Below, in pieces: positions 1 through 8,572 of a DNA stretch of 64,000 nucleotides. Each line of letters starts with the position of its first letter. Position 1 is the first letter of the stretch. A program made the position numbers and the translations under genes. The notes under the pieces are model-generated. The model made no database searches and was not told the origin of the DNA. It saw nothing but the letters and a program-made list of their open reading frames with translations. The DNA is taken from NCBI GenBank assembly GCA_963783965.1, contig CAWAPQ010000013.1, positions 574,849 to 638,848 of the forward strand. Reading direction: 5' to 3'. This DNA comes from Bog-473 sp963783965 (lineage in GTDB: Bacteria; Actinomycetota; Acidimicrobiia; Acidimicrobiales; RAAP-2).

Positions 1-66
1 ACGAATCCCGAGCCCTGAAGGTCCGTCCGGCAACCTTGGAAGATCAGAACCGTCGGAGGGTCTCGG

Positions 67-107
67 GGAACGGGGTGAGTTCGATGACCTCGGACTCACC
101 CCGTTCC
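67..107. terminator. Strong hairpin, possible terminator
   Basis: A perfect 14-bp inverted repeat (GGAACGGGGTGAGT at 67-80 and its complement at 94-107) encloses a 13-nt loop. A short T run follows on the plus strand. It lies beyond the stop of the leftward protease gene, so it may end that transcript or a rightward transcript entering from outside the window. The T tract is weak, so rho-independent function is an inference. Confidence 0.5.
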
Positions 108-149
108 TTTACTGAGAGGTATCGGCCGCAGCGACCGGACGACCCGTGG

Positions 150-1127
150 TCACCCGTCACCGCGCAGCTCTTCGGGTGTGGCGATCACATGGAGGAGGGT
201 TTCGGATCGGAGCACGGTCAGAGTCAGCGGTTGGCCGATGGCCTCGCCGAGCATGAGGCGCTGCAAGGCCTGGGCGTTCGTCACGGGCTCGCCATTGGCA
301 GTGACCAAGAGATCGTGGCGTCGCAGCCCAGCCTTGGCGGCAGGTCCTTCCGACACGACCTCTTCAATGCGCATTCCCGTCTTTTGGTTGAACCGAAGGG
401 ACACAGGCGGCGGCAATGGAGCGGGCGTCCCCGCCAGGCCCAGGTAGGCGCGGCGGACGCGACCTTCTGCCATAAGCGTGGCCACGATCTGCCGGGTAAT
501 CGCATTGATCGGGATAGCCAGGCCGACGCCGACCCCAGCGACCGCCGTATTGATTCCGACCACCTCACCCGAGGCGACAACGAGTGCCCCGCCGGAGTTG
601 CCGGGATTGAGTGCGGCGTCCGTCTGAATGACGTCGTCGACGATGCGCATGGTCTCCCCCGCTCGGGTCGGCAGAGACCGACCCAAGGCACTCACGACGC
701 CGGCGGTGACGGAGCCGGCCAGTCCGAGGGGGTTGCCGACGGCAACCACCAGTTGTCCCACCTTGAGATCCGAGGCCTCACCCAACTTCGCCGGAGCAGG
801 GGTAAGGCCGTCGGCCCGGACCACCGCGAGGTCGGACAAGGGGTCAGAGCCGACGACCCGGAACGGAACGGTGGTGCCGTCGGCAAACGCCGCCTGTCCG
901 GCTTCGGCCCTCCCCACCACGTGCGCATTGGTCAGGAGGAAGCCGTCATTGGTGAACACGACCGCCGAACCGGCGCCGGATGCGATCCTCCCGTCACGGC
1001 CTCGCCGGGTCACCTGCAATGCCGCTACCCGAGGCGTCATGTGTTCGGCGACCGAGACGACAACCTGGGAGTACACGTCCAGCGGCGGTCGTTCAGCATC
1101 GACTGAACGGCTGAGGGTATCGGCCAT
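150..1127 (-). CDS. HtrA/DegP-like trypsin-type serine protease with PDZ domain
   Basis: This 325-residue protein has the S1C (HtrA) layout: a trypsin-like domain at about 30-215 followed by one PDZ domain at about 225-315. The catalytic triad is visible as His69 (TNAHVV), Asp99 (SDLAVV) and Ser178 (GNSGGAL). HtrA proteases degrade or refold damaged proteins, usually outside the cytoplasmic membrane. Here no signal peptide or N-terminal membrane segment is seen, so a cytosolic location or a missed export route is possible. AAGGAG lies 6 nt before the ATG, which supports the start. It is monocistronic and separated from the MFS gene by 260 bp in which I see no further gene. Confidence 0.9.
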   Translation of the reverse strand: MADTLSRSVDAERPPLDVYSQVVVSVAEHMTPRVAALQVTRRGRDGRIASGAGSAVVFTNDGFLLTNAHVVGRAEAGQAAFADGTTVPFRVVGSDPLSDLAVVRADGLTPAPAKLGEASDLKVGQLVVAVGNPLGLAGSVTAGVVSALGRSLPTRAGETMRIVDDVIQTDAALNPGNSGGALVVASGEVVGINTAVAGVGVGLAIPINAITRQIVATLMAEGRVRRAYLGLAGTPAPLPPPVSLRFNQKTGMRIEEVVSEGPAAKAGLRRHDLLVTANGEPVTNAQALQRLMLGEAIGQPLTLTVLRSETLLHVIATPEELRGDG

Positions 1128-1387
1128 GGGAACTCCTTATTACAGAATTACTCGATTACTTATACCGGGATTCTCGAGGCACGACGACGCGAGGCGTCCA
1201 GCGTCACCCGACCACGCAAAATGGGGATTGCTGGCCATCGGAATCGCAGTTCGAAGACCGGGCTCTTCCCGACCAAGGATCGAGAGGTCGAGGCTGCGCT
1301 GGTCACTGAGCAGGTGGTCCGCCCTGGAGTCCGATCCCATGAGGTGCTACAGAGAGCGGATCGGCCGGTGCCGCCCTTCGGAGCTCG

Positions 1388-2944
1388 CTATCGACAGGCA
1401 ATCCGTACACGGGAGAGGTGGGCCCGGGGTCGTTTCCCGCTCTCCGGCTTGAGATTCGCAGTCTGGTCTCCGGACGCCAGCTCGGCGAGCCGACCACCTT
1501 TCAATACCAAGCCGGCGACGACCGCTCCGACCGCGAACACCAGGGCGGACCACAAGAACGCAGTTGTATAGCTGTGGAGAAGGGCTGCCTGGATATTGGC
1601 CGGCGTCGGGGCCTTGCCAACAAGGAAAGCCGTCGCTGCACTTGCGGCCAGCGTGTTGAGGAGCGACGTGCCGATGGAGCCCCCCACTTGCTGCGCCGTA
1701 TTCAGGGTGGCGGAGCCCACTCCGGCGTCCTTGGGTGCCAGACCGAGAGTGCCGGTGCTGAATGCCGGGGCGACGCTCAGTCCGGACCCGATTCCCAACA
1801 CGAGCAGATACGGCAGCACGTCAGTGACATATGACGAATGCAATCCGACCAGGTGGAGCCCGAACATGGCAGCCGCAGACACCAGCAAGCCGATCGGCAC
1901 GATCGGTTTCGGGCCGAAGCGAGGCAACAGGAAGCGATTGGACACCTGGGCCGTCGCAGCCAAGGCGGCTATCAGGGGGAGAAATGCCAAACCGGTCTTC
2001 ACCGGACTGTATCCAAGAGTGGACTGCAGGTAATAGGTCAAGAACAAGAAGACACCGAAGACTCCGACACTGGCAAACAACATCACCAACAATGACCCTC
2101 CCCGGGTCCGATTGAGCACCACCCGCGGCGGGAGCAGCGGATGCTTCGCCCTCGTCTCGAAGAACGCGAACGAAGTCAGCAGGACGACACCAGCGACAAG
2201 AAACCCGACCGTGACGGGATTGCTCCATGCCGTCGTTTCTGCGTGCGAAAAACCGAACACGAGGGAAAACAGTCCGCTTGCCACCAGGAACAGACCTGGA
2301 AGGTCCAACGGATCGTGATCAGCACCGTCGTCCCGTTCCAACCAGAGCACTGCGCCGGCGATCGCGCAGATGGCGAACACCACATTGACGAAAAGCGTCC
2401 AACGCCACGAAACGTAGGAGGTCAGGATGCCACCGAGAAGCAGTCCCAGAGCCCCGCCTGCGCCAGCGATCGCTCCGTAAATCCCGAATGCCTTCCCGCG
2501 CTCATCCGGATCAGTGAAGGTGGTTGTCAGGAGAGCCAGAACCGAAGGGGCAAGAAGAGCTCCGAAAGCACCTTGGACCGTCCGGGCGACCACCAGCATC
2601 GCAAAGTTGACCGACGCGCCGCCGAGGGCCGAGGCCAGGGTGAAGCCGACGAGTCCAGTAATCAACGCTCGCTTGCGCCCAACCATGTCGCCGACTCGGC
2701 CGCCGAGGAGCAGCAAACTGCCAAAGGCAAGTGAGTACGCCGTGACGATCCACTGACGATCGGCGTTGGAGAAGTGCAGATCGTGCTGCGCGGTAGGGAG
2801 GGCGATGTTGACGATCGTGCTGTCCAGAACCACCATGAATTGAGCCAAGCCAAGGACACCGAGTATCCACCAGCGACGGCCGTAGTTGGCGGAAGCGACG
2901 GAGCCACCTTCGCCCGCATGCTCCAACGTCATCAATGTGGTCAT
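1388..2944 (-). CDS. MFS transporter, DHA2 (EmrB/QacA) family
   Basis: The 518-residue protein has the 14-helix pattern of the DHA2 drug/proton antiporters. The first helix carries LDSTIVNIALP with the conserved Asp41, and motif A is seen as GGRVGDMVGRKR at 81-92 between helices 2 and 3. Such proteins export hydrophobic compounds across the inner membrane using the proton gradient. GGAGA lies just before the ATG. The 309-bp region upstream (2945-3253) has no gene but holds the 15-bp palindrome shared with the SDR operon and the LuxR gene. The pump may therefore be co-induced with those enzymes and could export their substrate or product. Confidence 0.92.
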   Translation of the reverse strand: MTTLMTLEHAGEGGSVASANYGRRWWILGVLGLAQFMVVLDSTIVNIALPTAQHDLHFSNADRQWIVTAYSLAFGSLLLLGGRVGDMVGRKRALITGLVGFTLASALGGASVNFAMLVVARTVQGAFGALLAPSVLALLTTTFTDPDERGKAFGIYGAIAGAGGALGLLLGGILTSYVSWRWTLFVNVVFAICAIAGAVLWLERDDGADHDPLDLPGLFLVASGLFSLVFGFSHAETTAWSNPVTVGFLVAGVVLLTSFAFFETRAKHPLLPPRVVLNRTRGGSLLVMLFASVGVFGVFLFLTYYLQSTLGYSPVKTGLAFLPLIAALAATAQVSNRFLLPRFGPKPIVPIGLLVSAAAMFGLHLVGLHSSYVTDVLPYLLVLGIGSGLSVAPAFSTGTLGLAPKDAGVGSATLNTAQQVGGSIGTSLLNTLAASAATAFLVGKAPTPANIQAALLHSYTTAFLWSALVFAVGAVVAGLVLKGGRLAELASGDQTANLKPESGKRPRAHLSRVRIACR

Positions 2945-3060
2945 GGGTTCTCCGCGGCGACGCGACGGGCCGGCCCCCGGATTCTTGCCTGCTCCGGGAA
3001 GCCGCGCTCAATGGGAGCGAGCTGCGATTCCAGCATGTGCGCGGACAAATGGCGTCGCAT

Positions 3061-3075
3061 CTAGGAAATCCCTAG
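3061..3075. promoter_or_regulatory. Candidate LuxR-regulator operator (CTAGGAAATCCCTAG)
   Basis: A near-perfect 15-bp palindrome lies 117 bp upstream of the MFS start. It is identical at 13 of 15 positions to the site at 7352-7366, and 12 of 15 match an arm of the repeat before the LuxR gene at 8516-8546. All three copies lie upstream of genes of the 1-11 kb cluster. Binding by the LuxR regulator is inferred. Confidence 0.55.
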
Positions 3076-3253
3076 CTACCGACGACTCCGGTTGTTGACC
3101 TGCGAGAACACGGCCGCTGCAAGGGGCCGAATCTGCGCGCAGACGCCAGGCACCCGCGCCTGCGGTCGCGCCCGACCGGTGGATGCTCCCGAGATGGCCT
3201 TCCTGGATTCCCGTCCGAAGCCCCGACCTCGGTGCGGGCAGGGTGATGGATGT

Positions 3254-4441
3254 CTACCGTCCGCTGCTCCCAGGGCTGGACTTCCCCCCGACGCTGTAGG
3301 AGACGGCACCCGTGCCAGCCAGCTCACCTCCATGCACGATGAGGTACTCGTCCCGAATGGGTGACCCACCGAAGTACGCCTCGAGGATCTCCCGGGTCCC
3401 AGCCGCATAGCGGGCTTGAGCGGACAGGGACGTACCCGACGTGTGGGGGGTCATGGCGTTGTACGGCATCTCTCGCCAGGGGTGGTCAGCCGGCGGCGGC
3501 TGCGGGTACCACACATCCCCGGCATATCCGGCCAGCTGCCCGGACTCAAGGGCACGCACCACGGCGTCCCGGTCCATGATCGCCCCACGAGCCGTGTTCA
3601 CGATGTACGAGCCCCGCTTCATGTGGCCCAAGAGCTCGTCGTTGAAGAGTTGGTAGGTCTCGGGAACCAGCGGGCTGTGGATCGACAGTACATCGACGCT
3701 GGTGGCCAGGGATCGGGCGTCGGGGTGAAACGTGAGGCCGAGCTCCTTCTCGATTTCTGCCGGCAACTGGCGCTTGTCGCTGTAGTGCAGTTGCACGTCG
3801 AACGGAGCCAAGCGTCGGAGCACCGCCAACCCGATTCGACCAGCTGCAAGCACTCCGACGTTCATCCCCTCAAGGTCGTAGGAGCGCGTGACGCAGTCAG
3901 CGATGTTCCAGCCGCCATTCACCACCCATTCGTGGGAAGGGAGGAAGTTGCGGACGAGCGAGAGGATTTGCATCACAGCGTGTTCGGACACGCTGATGCT
4001 GTTGCACCAGGTCACCTCGGCCACCGTGATCCGTTTCGCGATCGCCGCGTTGAGGTCAACGTGATCCGATCCGATTCCTGCAGTGATGGCGAGCTTCAGA
4101 TTCGGCGCCTTCGCGATCCGCTCCTCAGTCAGGTAGGCAGGCCAGAACGGTTGAGAGATCACGACGTCGGCGTCGACCAACTCCTTCTCGAAGGTGGAGT
4201 CCTTTCCCTCCTTGTCCGACGTGACCACCAGAGAGTGGCCGGCGCCTTCGAGGTACTTTCGAAGTCCGAGCTCTCCTGATACACAACCGAGGAGCTCTCC
4301 GGGCGTGAAGTCAATGGACGAAGGGCTCGGGAACGTCGTGCCATCGGGGTAGTGATTCAGCACGGGAATGTCATCTCGCGCGTACGTGGGCGGGTAGCCA
4401 TTCACGGGGTCGGGATACAGCACACACAGGATCTTGGCCAT
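3254..4441 (-). CDS. fdh: NAD-dependent formate dehydrogenase
   Basis: This 395-residue protein is a cofactor-only formate dehydrogenase of the D-2-hydroxyacid dehydrogenase superfamily and oxidises formate to CO2 with NAD. Residues known from the Pseudomonas enzyme are present, shifted by one: Ile123, Asn147, the NAD fold AAGRIG at 199-204, Asp222 (NAD preference), Arg285, Gln314 in YPQP and His333 in TPHTSG. I chose ATG at 4441 rather than the longer open frame to 4525, because MAKILCVLYPDP is the family start and GAGGAG precedes it. It is last in the leftward SDR/esterase operon, 84 bp after an SDR. It may dispose of formate released by the pathway or supply NADH. Confidence 0.95.
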   Translation of the reverse strand: MAKILCVLYPDPVNGYPPTYARDDIPVLNHYPDGTTFPSPSSIDFTPGELLGCVSGELGLRKYLEGAGHSLVVTSDKEGKDSTFEKELVDADVVISQPFWPAYLTEERIAKAPNLKLAITAGIGSDHVDLNAAIAKRITVAEVTWCNSISVSEHAVMQILSLVRNFLPSHEWVVNGGWNIADCVTRSYDLEGMNVGVLAAGRIGLAVLRRLAPFDVQLHYSDKRQLPAEIEKELGLTFHPDARSLATSVDVLSIHSPLVPETYQLFNDELLGHMKRGSYIVNTARGAIMDRDAVVRALESGQLAGYAGDVWYPQPPPADHPWREMPYNAMTPHTSGTSLSAQARYAAGTREILEAYFGGSPIRDEYLIVHGGELAGTGAVSYSVGGKSSPGSSGR

Positions 4442-4525
4442 TTTGCTCTCCTCTTCTCGTGTTCCTTTTTGGTTTCGCTGGTCTGACTCGACTGGCACTT
4501 CGTGAATCAGTGAAGACCGCGTCAC

Positions 4526-5287
4526 TCACCAGACCTTCATACCCCCATCAACCACGACATCGATGTCGGTCACATACGAGCTCTGGTCGGATGCAAGGAA
4601 GAGGGCCACATCCGCTACTTCCGCCGCTCGGCCCAGGCGACCCAACAAGGTCTTTCCGAGCATGGAGCCCGCCCATTCAGGGTCTTTCAGCTGCTCATTC
4701 GTTTGATTGGTTTCTCGAAGACCCGGCGAGATCGAGTTGGCCCGGATACCGAACTCTCTTTCTTCCATCGCGAGTTGCCTCGTCATCCCGATGATGCCCG
4801 CCTTGGACGTCGTATGGGCAAGTGACGGCAGCGGCATGAAACTCAGGGTCGCGTTCAGAGAAGCCGTGTTGACCAGTACACCTCGACTGGCCTTGAGGTG
4901 AGGCCACGCCGCCCGAGTCAGGTAGAAAACCAGGTCGACTCCTTGTCGTCGGTCACGATCCCACTCCTCGTCGCCTCTGTCCTCCATCCGGTTGAACGTG
5001 GCACACGCGGCGTTGTTGAACAACACACCGATTTGACCACACGTTCGAAGGGCCAAGTCGATGAGCGCCCGGCAATCGGAGGGGTCAGTGAGATCGCGAG
5101 GGTGCAGCGACACCATCGTCCCGCCCTCGTCGTTCACCATCTCGACGGTGTGCGCTGCTGCATTGGCATCAATGTCACATCCGACTATGGCGGCACCTTC
5201 CTTCGCGAAGAGTAGGGCAGCTTCACGGCCCACGCCGCCACCCGTACCGGTAATGACTGCAATCTTCCCAAGGAGCCTGAGTGACAT
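4526..5287 (-). CDS. SDR-family oxidoreductase with His in place of the catalytic Tyr
   Basis: The protein has 253 residues and a classical short-chain dehydrogenase fold: nucleotide site TGTGGGVG at 13-20, NNA at 91-93 and Ser143. In the YxxxK motif the Tyr is replaced: residues 158-162 read HTTSK, so Lys162 is kept but Tyr is His158. Either His acts as the acid/base or the enzyme works on another reaction. The C-terminus (YVTDIDVVVDGGMKVW) is typical of the family. It lies between the esterase and formate dehydrogenase genes in one leftward operon. Substrate unknown. Confidence 0.88.
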   Translation of the reverse strand: MSLRLLGKIAVITGTGGGVGREAALLFAKEGAAIVGCDIDANAAAHTVEMVNDEGGTMVSLHPRDLTDPSDCRALIDLALRTCGQIGVLFNNAACATFNRMEDRGDEEWDRDRRQGVDLVFYLTRAAWPHLKASRGVLVNTASLNATLSFMPLPSLAHTTSKAGIIGMTRQLAMEEREFGIRANSISPGLRETNQTNEQLKDPEWAGSMLGKTLLGRLGRAAEVADVALFLASDQSSYVTDIDVVVDGGMKVW

Positions 5288-5340
5288 CAGGACTTTGCCT
5301 CTCCTCGTTCGTGTCCCACTCTGCCGGCGTTCGGAACTCG

Positions 5341-6294
5341 CTAGTCCGTTCCGAACGCTCGCCGGAGCGCAGCAACAGCGAGATCTATCGCCCCTCGAGT
5401 GGATTCGGAGTCGCGAAGCGCGTTGAGCCTCATGAAATCGTGGATCGTGCCGTTGAATCGCACCGATGTGGTGAGCACACCAGCAGCACGCAGCTTGTCG
5501 GCGTACGCCTCACCTTGGTCCCGGAGCACGTCGTTCTGATCGACGATGACCAGGGCGGGCGGCAGGCCCTCAAGATCGCCCAACGTTGCCTGCAGCGGAG
5601 AGACCGTGATTTCGCTGCGCAATCCTTCGCCGTCCAGGTAGCTGCTCCAGAACCACTCGAGCCCCTCCGCACTTCCATACGGGCCATCCTTGAAGAGGCG
5701 GAGACTTTCCGACTCGCCGGCGTTGGCGTCGGTCATCGGGTAGTACAAAGACTGATGGACGAACTGAGGGTCACCCCGCTGCTTCGTCATGATGGTCAGC
5801 ACAGCCGCCATGTTTCCGCCCGCTGAGTCGCCGGCGACGGCGAGGCGGGTCGGGTCAAAGCCGCCCGCCTCGCCCCGTTCTCTGATCCACTGGGCAACGG
5901 CATAACTCTGCTCTATCTGTACCGGGTACTTCGCTTCCGGAGCCAGCGAGTACTCGACGAAAGCGACGACGGCGTTCGCTCCAACGCACAGCCGCCGGCT
6001 CAGTAGATCATGAGTGACCGAGCTTCCAAGAACCCAGCCGCCGCCGTGCAGATACACGAGGACGGGCAACGGACCTTCGGCGCCTTGAGGTCGGACCAGT
6101 CGGACCTTGACGTCGCCGAAGTCGCCCGGAACGGTGATCCATGACTCGTCGATAATCGGCATTGGGATCGGAGCCGATTGCGCTGCTTCGACGGCCTTGC
6201 GAGCATCGGCAAGGGGGAGCTCGGTGAGAGGCGGAGCCTTGGACAGCGCCTCGGTCAGTTCAAGGGCCCGTTTTTCCAAGTTGTACGTACTCAT
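5341..6294 (-). CDS. HSL-type alpha/beta-hydrolase (esterase/lipase)
   Basis: The 317-residue hydrolase belongs to the hormone-sensitive-lipase (family IV) esterases. The oxyanion HGGG is at 83-86, the nucleophile Ser157 sits in GDSAGG, and Asp255 and His285 complete the triad. These soluble enzymes cleave short to medium carboxyl esters. The ATG at 6294 has AGGGAG upstream and gives the family-typical N-terminus; the longer frame to 6351 adds an unlikely 19 residues. It sits between two SDR genes and feeds the same leftward transcript as formate dehydrogenase, which suggests ester cleavage followed by alcohol oxidation. Confidence 0.92.
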   Translation of the reverse strand: MSTYNLEKRALELTEALSKAPPLTELPLADARKAVEAAQSAPIPMPIIDESWITVPGDFGDVKVRLVRPQGAEGPLPVLVYLHGGGWVLGSSVTHDLLSRRLCVGANAVVAFVEYSLAPEAKYPVQIEQSYAVAQWIRERGEAGGFDPTRLAVAGDSAGGNMAAVLTIMTKQRGDPQFVHQSLYYPMTDANAGESESLRLFKDGPYGSAEGLEWFWSSYLDGEGLRSEITVSPLQATLGDLEGLPPALVIVDQNDVLRDQGEAYADKLRAAGVLTTSVRFNGTIHDFMRLNALRDSESTRGAIDLAVAALRRAFGTD

Positions 6295-6372
6295 CAGGTC
6301 ACTCCCTGCCTGGTTCAGGCCGCAGGAATTGTCTGTGTCCTTCGGAATCAACCACCCGATCGCCCGACGAAC

Positions 6373-6576
6373 TCAATGATCGAACCGTTCGCATCCCGAG
6401 CCAGCAGGATGTTCGGCAGCGGCTGTCCGGGCCGAACGCTCCGAGAACAGATCGGCGGTGACGTCACCAGTTCGGTCGATGACGACAACGCGCAATCCGT
6501 CGGCTTTCAAAGCACCTCCGATGGCGGATCCGATCGCACCGGTATCCCCGGTCACGACCCCAACTCGCTCAGACAC
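6373..6576 (-). pseudogene. Truncated SDR (N-terminal nucleotide-binding fragment)
   Basis: A reading frame beginning GTG at 6576 encodes an SDR start: VGVVTGDTGAIGSAIG followed by a second strand ending VVVID. After about 40 residues the resemblance stops and the frame ends, so the catalytic part is missing. It overlaps the last codons of the preceding SDR gene. I read it as the remnant of a deleted dehydrogenase gene. A frameshifted full copy is excluded because the esterase gene starts only 79 bp further on. Confidence 0.5.
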
Positions 6577-7277
6577 CACCGCCCTATTCGCCGGTAAAGC
6601 GAAACTCCGACTGCCAGGCCGTCGGAATGGACGACCTCCCAATAGCGCTCTGCGATGTTCTCGGGATCGAAAGCTGTGCCTGCAACGATCTGCCCGGCGA
6701 TCGTCAATGTCGCTACGCGGATGCCGTCGGGCTCCAAATCGGCTCCGAGCATGGTGGCGGCGGATCGAAGGGCGGCTTTGCCGAGGGAAATGGTCGCGAG
6801 GGCTGGGATCGGGTAATCCGCAAAGCCGCCACCCGTCACCATGATGGTGCCGGAGCCGGCTGCCCGCATGACTGGGGCGGCGACCTGCGTCAGAACGATG
6901 GCGCTGATGACGTCAACCGCATAGGCGGTCTGCAGGTGCTCGACGCTGGAGCTCAGGAGCCCGTCCGGAGCACCCATGACCGCGTTGTAGATGATGAGCC
7001 CGGGGGCATCCGGCTCGTCGTAGAGCTCAGCCATCCGAGCTCTCAGAGCTTCGGGGTCGCTGGCATCCGCCGCGATCGTGTCGACCTGGGCTCCGGTGTC
7101 AGCCAGGCCTCCAGCGAGAGTGCCGAGGCCGTCTGTGCTCCGGGCCACCAGAGTCACTCGGTAGCCGCCAGTGGCGAAACGACGAGCCACGGCCATTCCG
7201 AGGCCCGGCCCGGCACCAACCAGCAGAAGGCGACGGTTGTCTATCGAAGTGCCGGTGTCACCTGCTGATTCGGGCAT
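6552..7277 (-). CDS. Atypical SDR-family oxidoreductase lacking the catalytic Tyr
   Basis: The 241-residue protein begins with the dinucleotide site GAGPGLG and ends like an SDR, but the active site is altered. The usual Ser strand reads TGGG, and the YxxxK motif reads ISLGK, so Lys is kept while Tyr is Ile. I recall an SDR subgroup with this GGG/SLxxGK pattern, whose chemistry I cannot name. The ATG at 7277 was chosen over the longer frame to 7322 because an AAAGG ribosome site lies about 10 nt before it. It is the first gene of the leftward operon ending in formate dehydrogenase, and a palindromic operator lies 75 bp upstream. Confidence 0.85.
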   Translation of the reverse strand: MPESAGDTGTSIDNRRLLLVGAGPGLGMAVARRFATGGYRVTLVARSTDGLGTLAGGLADTGAQVDTIAADASDPEALRARMAELYDEPDAPGLIIYNAVMGAPDGLLSSSVEHLQTAYAVDVISAIVLTQVAAPVMRAAGSGTIMVTGGGFADYPIPALATISLGKAALRSAATMLGADLEPDGIRVATLTIAGQIVAGTAFDPENIAERYWEVVHSDGLAVGVSLYRRIGRWCLSELGS

Positions 7278-7351
7278 GAGCCTGCATCCTTTCGCGGTAA
7301 ATGTCGTGGGGGGCGTGCTCATATCTTTGGCGGGCGGGGGCGGGCTCGCAT

Positions 7352-7366
7352 CCAGGAAATCCCCAG
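7352..7366. promoter_or_regulatory. Candidate LuxR-regulator operator (CCAGGAAATCCCCAG)
   Basis: A 15-bp palindrome differing at two symmetric positions from the site at 3061-3075. It lies 75 bp upstream of the first SDR gene of the leftward operon and after the stop of the metallo-beta-lactamase gene. Regulator assignment is inferred from the third copy next to the LuxR gene. Confidence 0.55.
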
Positions 7367-7460
7367 TCGCTGCGGCCTTGTCGAGAGAGGCCGTCGAGAT
7401 CTCGGGTGACTCAGGCTCAGATGGAGGCCTTGGATCCTCGGCATCCTTCGCTGTCGAGGC

Positions 7461-8448
7461 TCACTGATGTAGCCACGACGCGTAGCCCGAATCGAGGCGG
7501 ATCGATTCCATGACCTGGAGCGTGGTACCAACAGTGAAGATCTCGGCTGCAGCCAGAACCCCCGAGTACTTCTCGATGACCGGGGCCGCGGCGGCGGCCG
7601 TGGTCGCGGTGAGATATTCGTTCATGGCCGCCCAGGTGCTCTCGCCGTGCTTGACGAAATACGGCGCGGGGTCGACGGTGTCCAGCGCCTTTCGTGAGCT
7701 GTCGACGATATCCGCCATGTATTGCCGGTGCGTCGCTATGTCGTCGCGGGTCCCCAGCCGGCCCAGGTGACCACCGATGAAATGCTTCCAGGGGTAGGTG
7801 AGGGCGTAATCTGCGGCGTCGATAAAGCCAGGCACGTCGTTAGCCAGGCTGCTCTGGCAGACCGCCGCCCACCCCGGGTTCACGATGTCGACCAGCATCG
7901 AGCGCGGAGTGGCCGGGCAGATGAATAAAGATGTTGTCTGGGGAATGGTTGGGGCCGTGCCACGCCAGCTCGATGTACTCGCCCCCGATCTCCAGGGTGC
8001 GACGATCCTGGAATGTTTCCTCTGGTGCGGGCCTGGCGGGGTCGTCGTCACGCAGCAACAGTCTCCGCGTCTCTTCGTGCCCGACGCGAATGATGTTCCG
8101 GTCAAACAGCGAGGACGCCCCGGTATGGTCCGCGTGGTGGTGCGAATAGATCAGATGCGTCACTTCATTGCTGACGCCGTTGGCAAGAGCGATGTCGTCG
8201 ACGGCCCGTTGGATATTGCGGCCGATGGTGGGGGGTGCATCGAACAGGACGACGCCGTCGCACGTCGTCATGAACGCACACTGGTAGATCCCATCGGTGA
8301 CTCGGTAGAGATTCCCCTCGACCCTCCCGACGTAGTAGCCCTGCTCGCCGACCCTGGGGCCAAACGCCGGCCCACGGACCGCAAGCCTTTCGTCGGTCGT
8401 CGGACTCCCTCCGGCACGTGCCGCGGGCGTCATGTCAGCTCGGCTCAT
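7461..8448 (-). pseudogene. Metallo-beta-lactamase-fold hydrolase, frameshifted
   Basis: Two overlapping frames together make one MBL-fold protein of about 328 residues. The first frame (8448 down to about 7900) has the zinc motif SHHHADHTGA and HSPDNIFIHLPGH. The second frame continues with MLVDIVNPGW and runs to the stop at 7461. Removing one base near 7899 joins them without loss, so the shift is a one-base insertion. These enzymes are zinc hydrolases of esters, lactones or thioesters. The start at 8448 has no clear ribosome site and Met6 at 8433 is an alternative. The gene is divergent from the LuxR regulator. Confidence 0.75.
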
Positions 8449-8515
8449 CGGGCGCTCGACTCTGGGTCACTCTCCACCGTGGGGGCACGGTAACGCTGCC
8501 GCGTGAGGTTCGAAT

Positions 8516-8546
8516 CCAGGGATTCCATAGTTGTAGAAATCCTTGG
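8516..8546. promoter_or_regulatory. Inverted repeat upstream of the LuxR gene, candidate operator
   Basis: CCAGGGATTCCATAG (8516-8530) and TAGAAATCCTTGG (8534-8546) form an imperfect inverted repeat. The left arm matches the 3061 site at 12 of 15 positions. It lies 27-57 bp before the ATG chosen for the LuxR gene, within the divergent region shared with the metallo-beta-lactamase gene. Autoregulation is a reasonable inference. Confidence 0.45.
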
Positions 8547-8572
8547 ACGTGCCCCGAACGCCGCTCTCAGTA

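Noticed and set aside
36..1106. 356-codon plus-strand frame
   Set aside because: It is the antisense of the HtrA gene; the minus frame has the full catalytic triad and a ribosome site.
3094..3099. Lone GTTGAC half site upstream of the MFS gene
   Set aside because: The left arm at the fixed spacing reads ACGACT, so no palindrome exists. The MFS gene is better explained by the CTAGG motif.
8505..8520. GGTTCGAATCC, a tRNA T-loop-like sequence
   Set aside because: The flanking arms do not pair, and it lies at the edge of the LuxR inverted repeat. A similar string at about 34787-34797 fails the same test.
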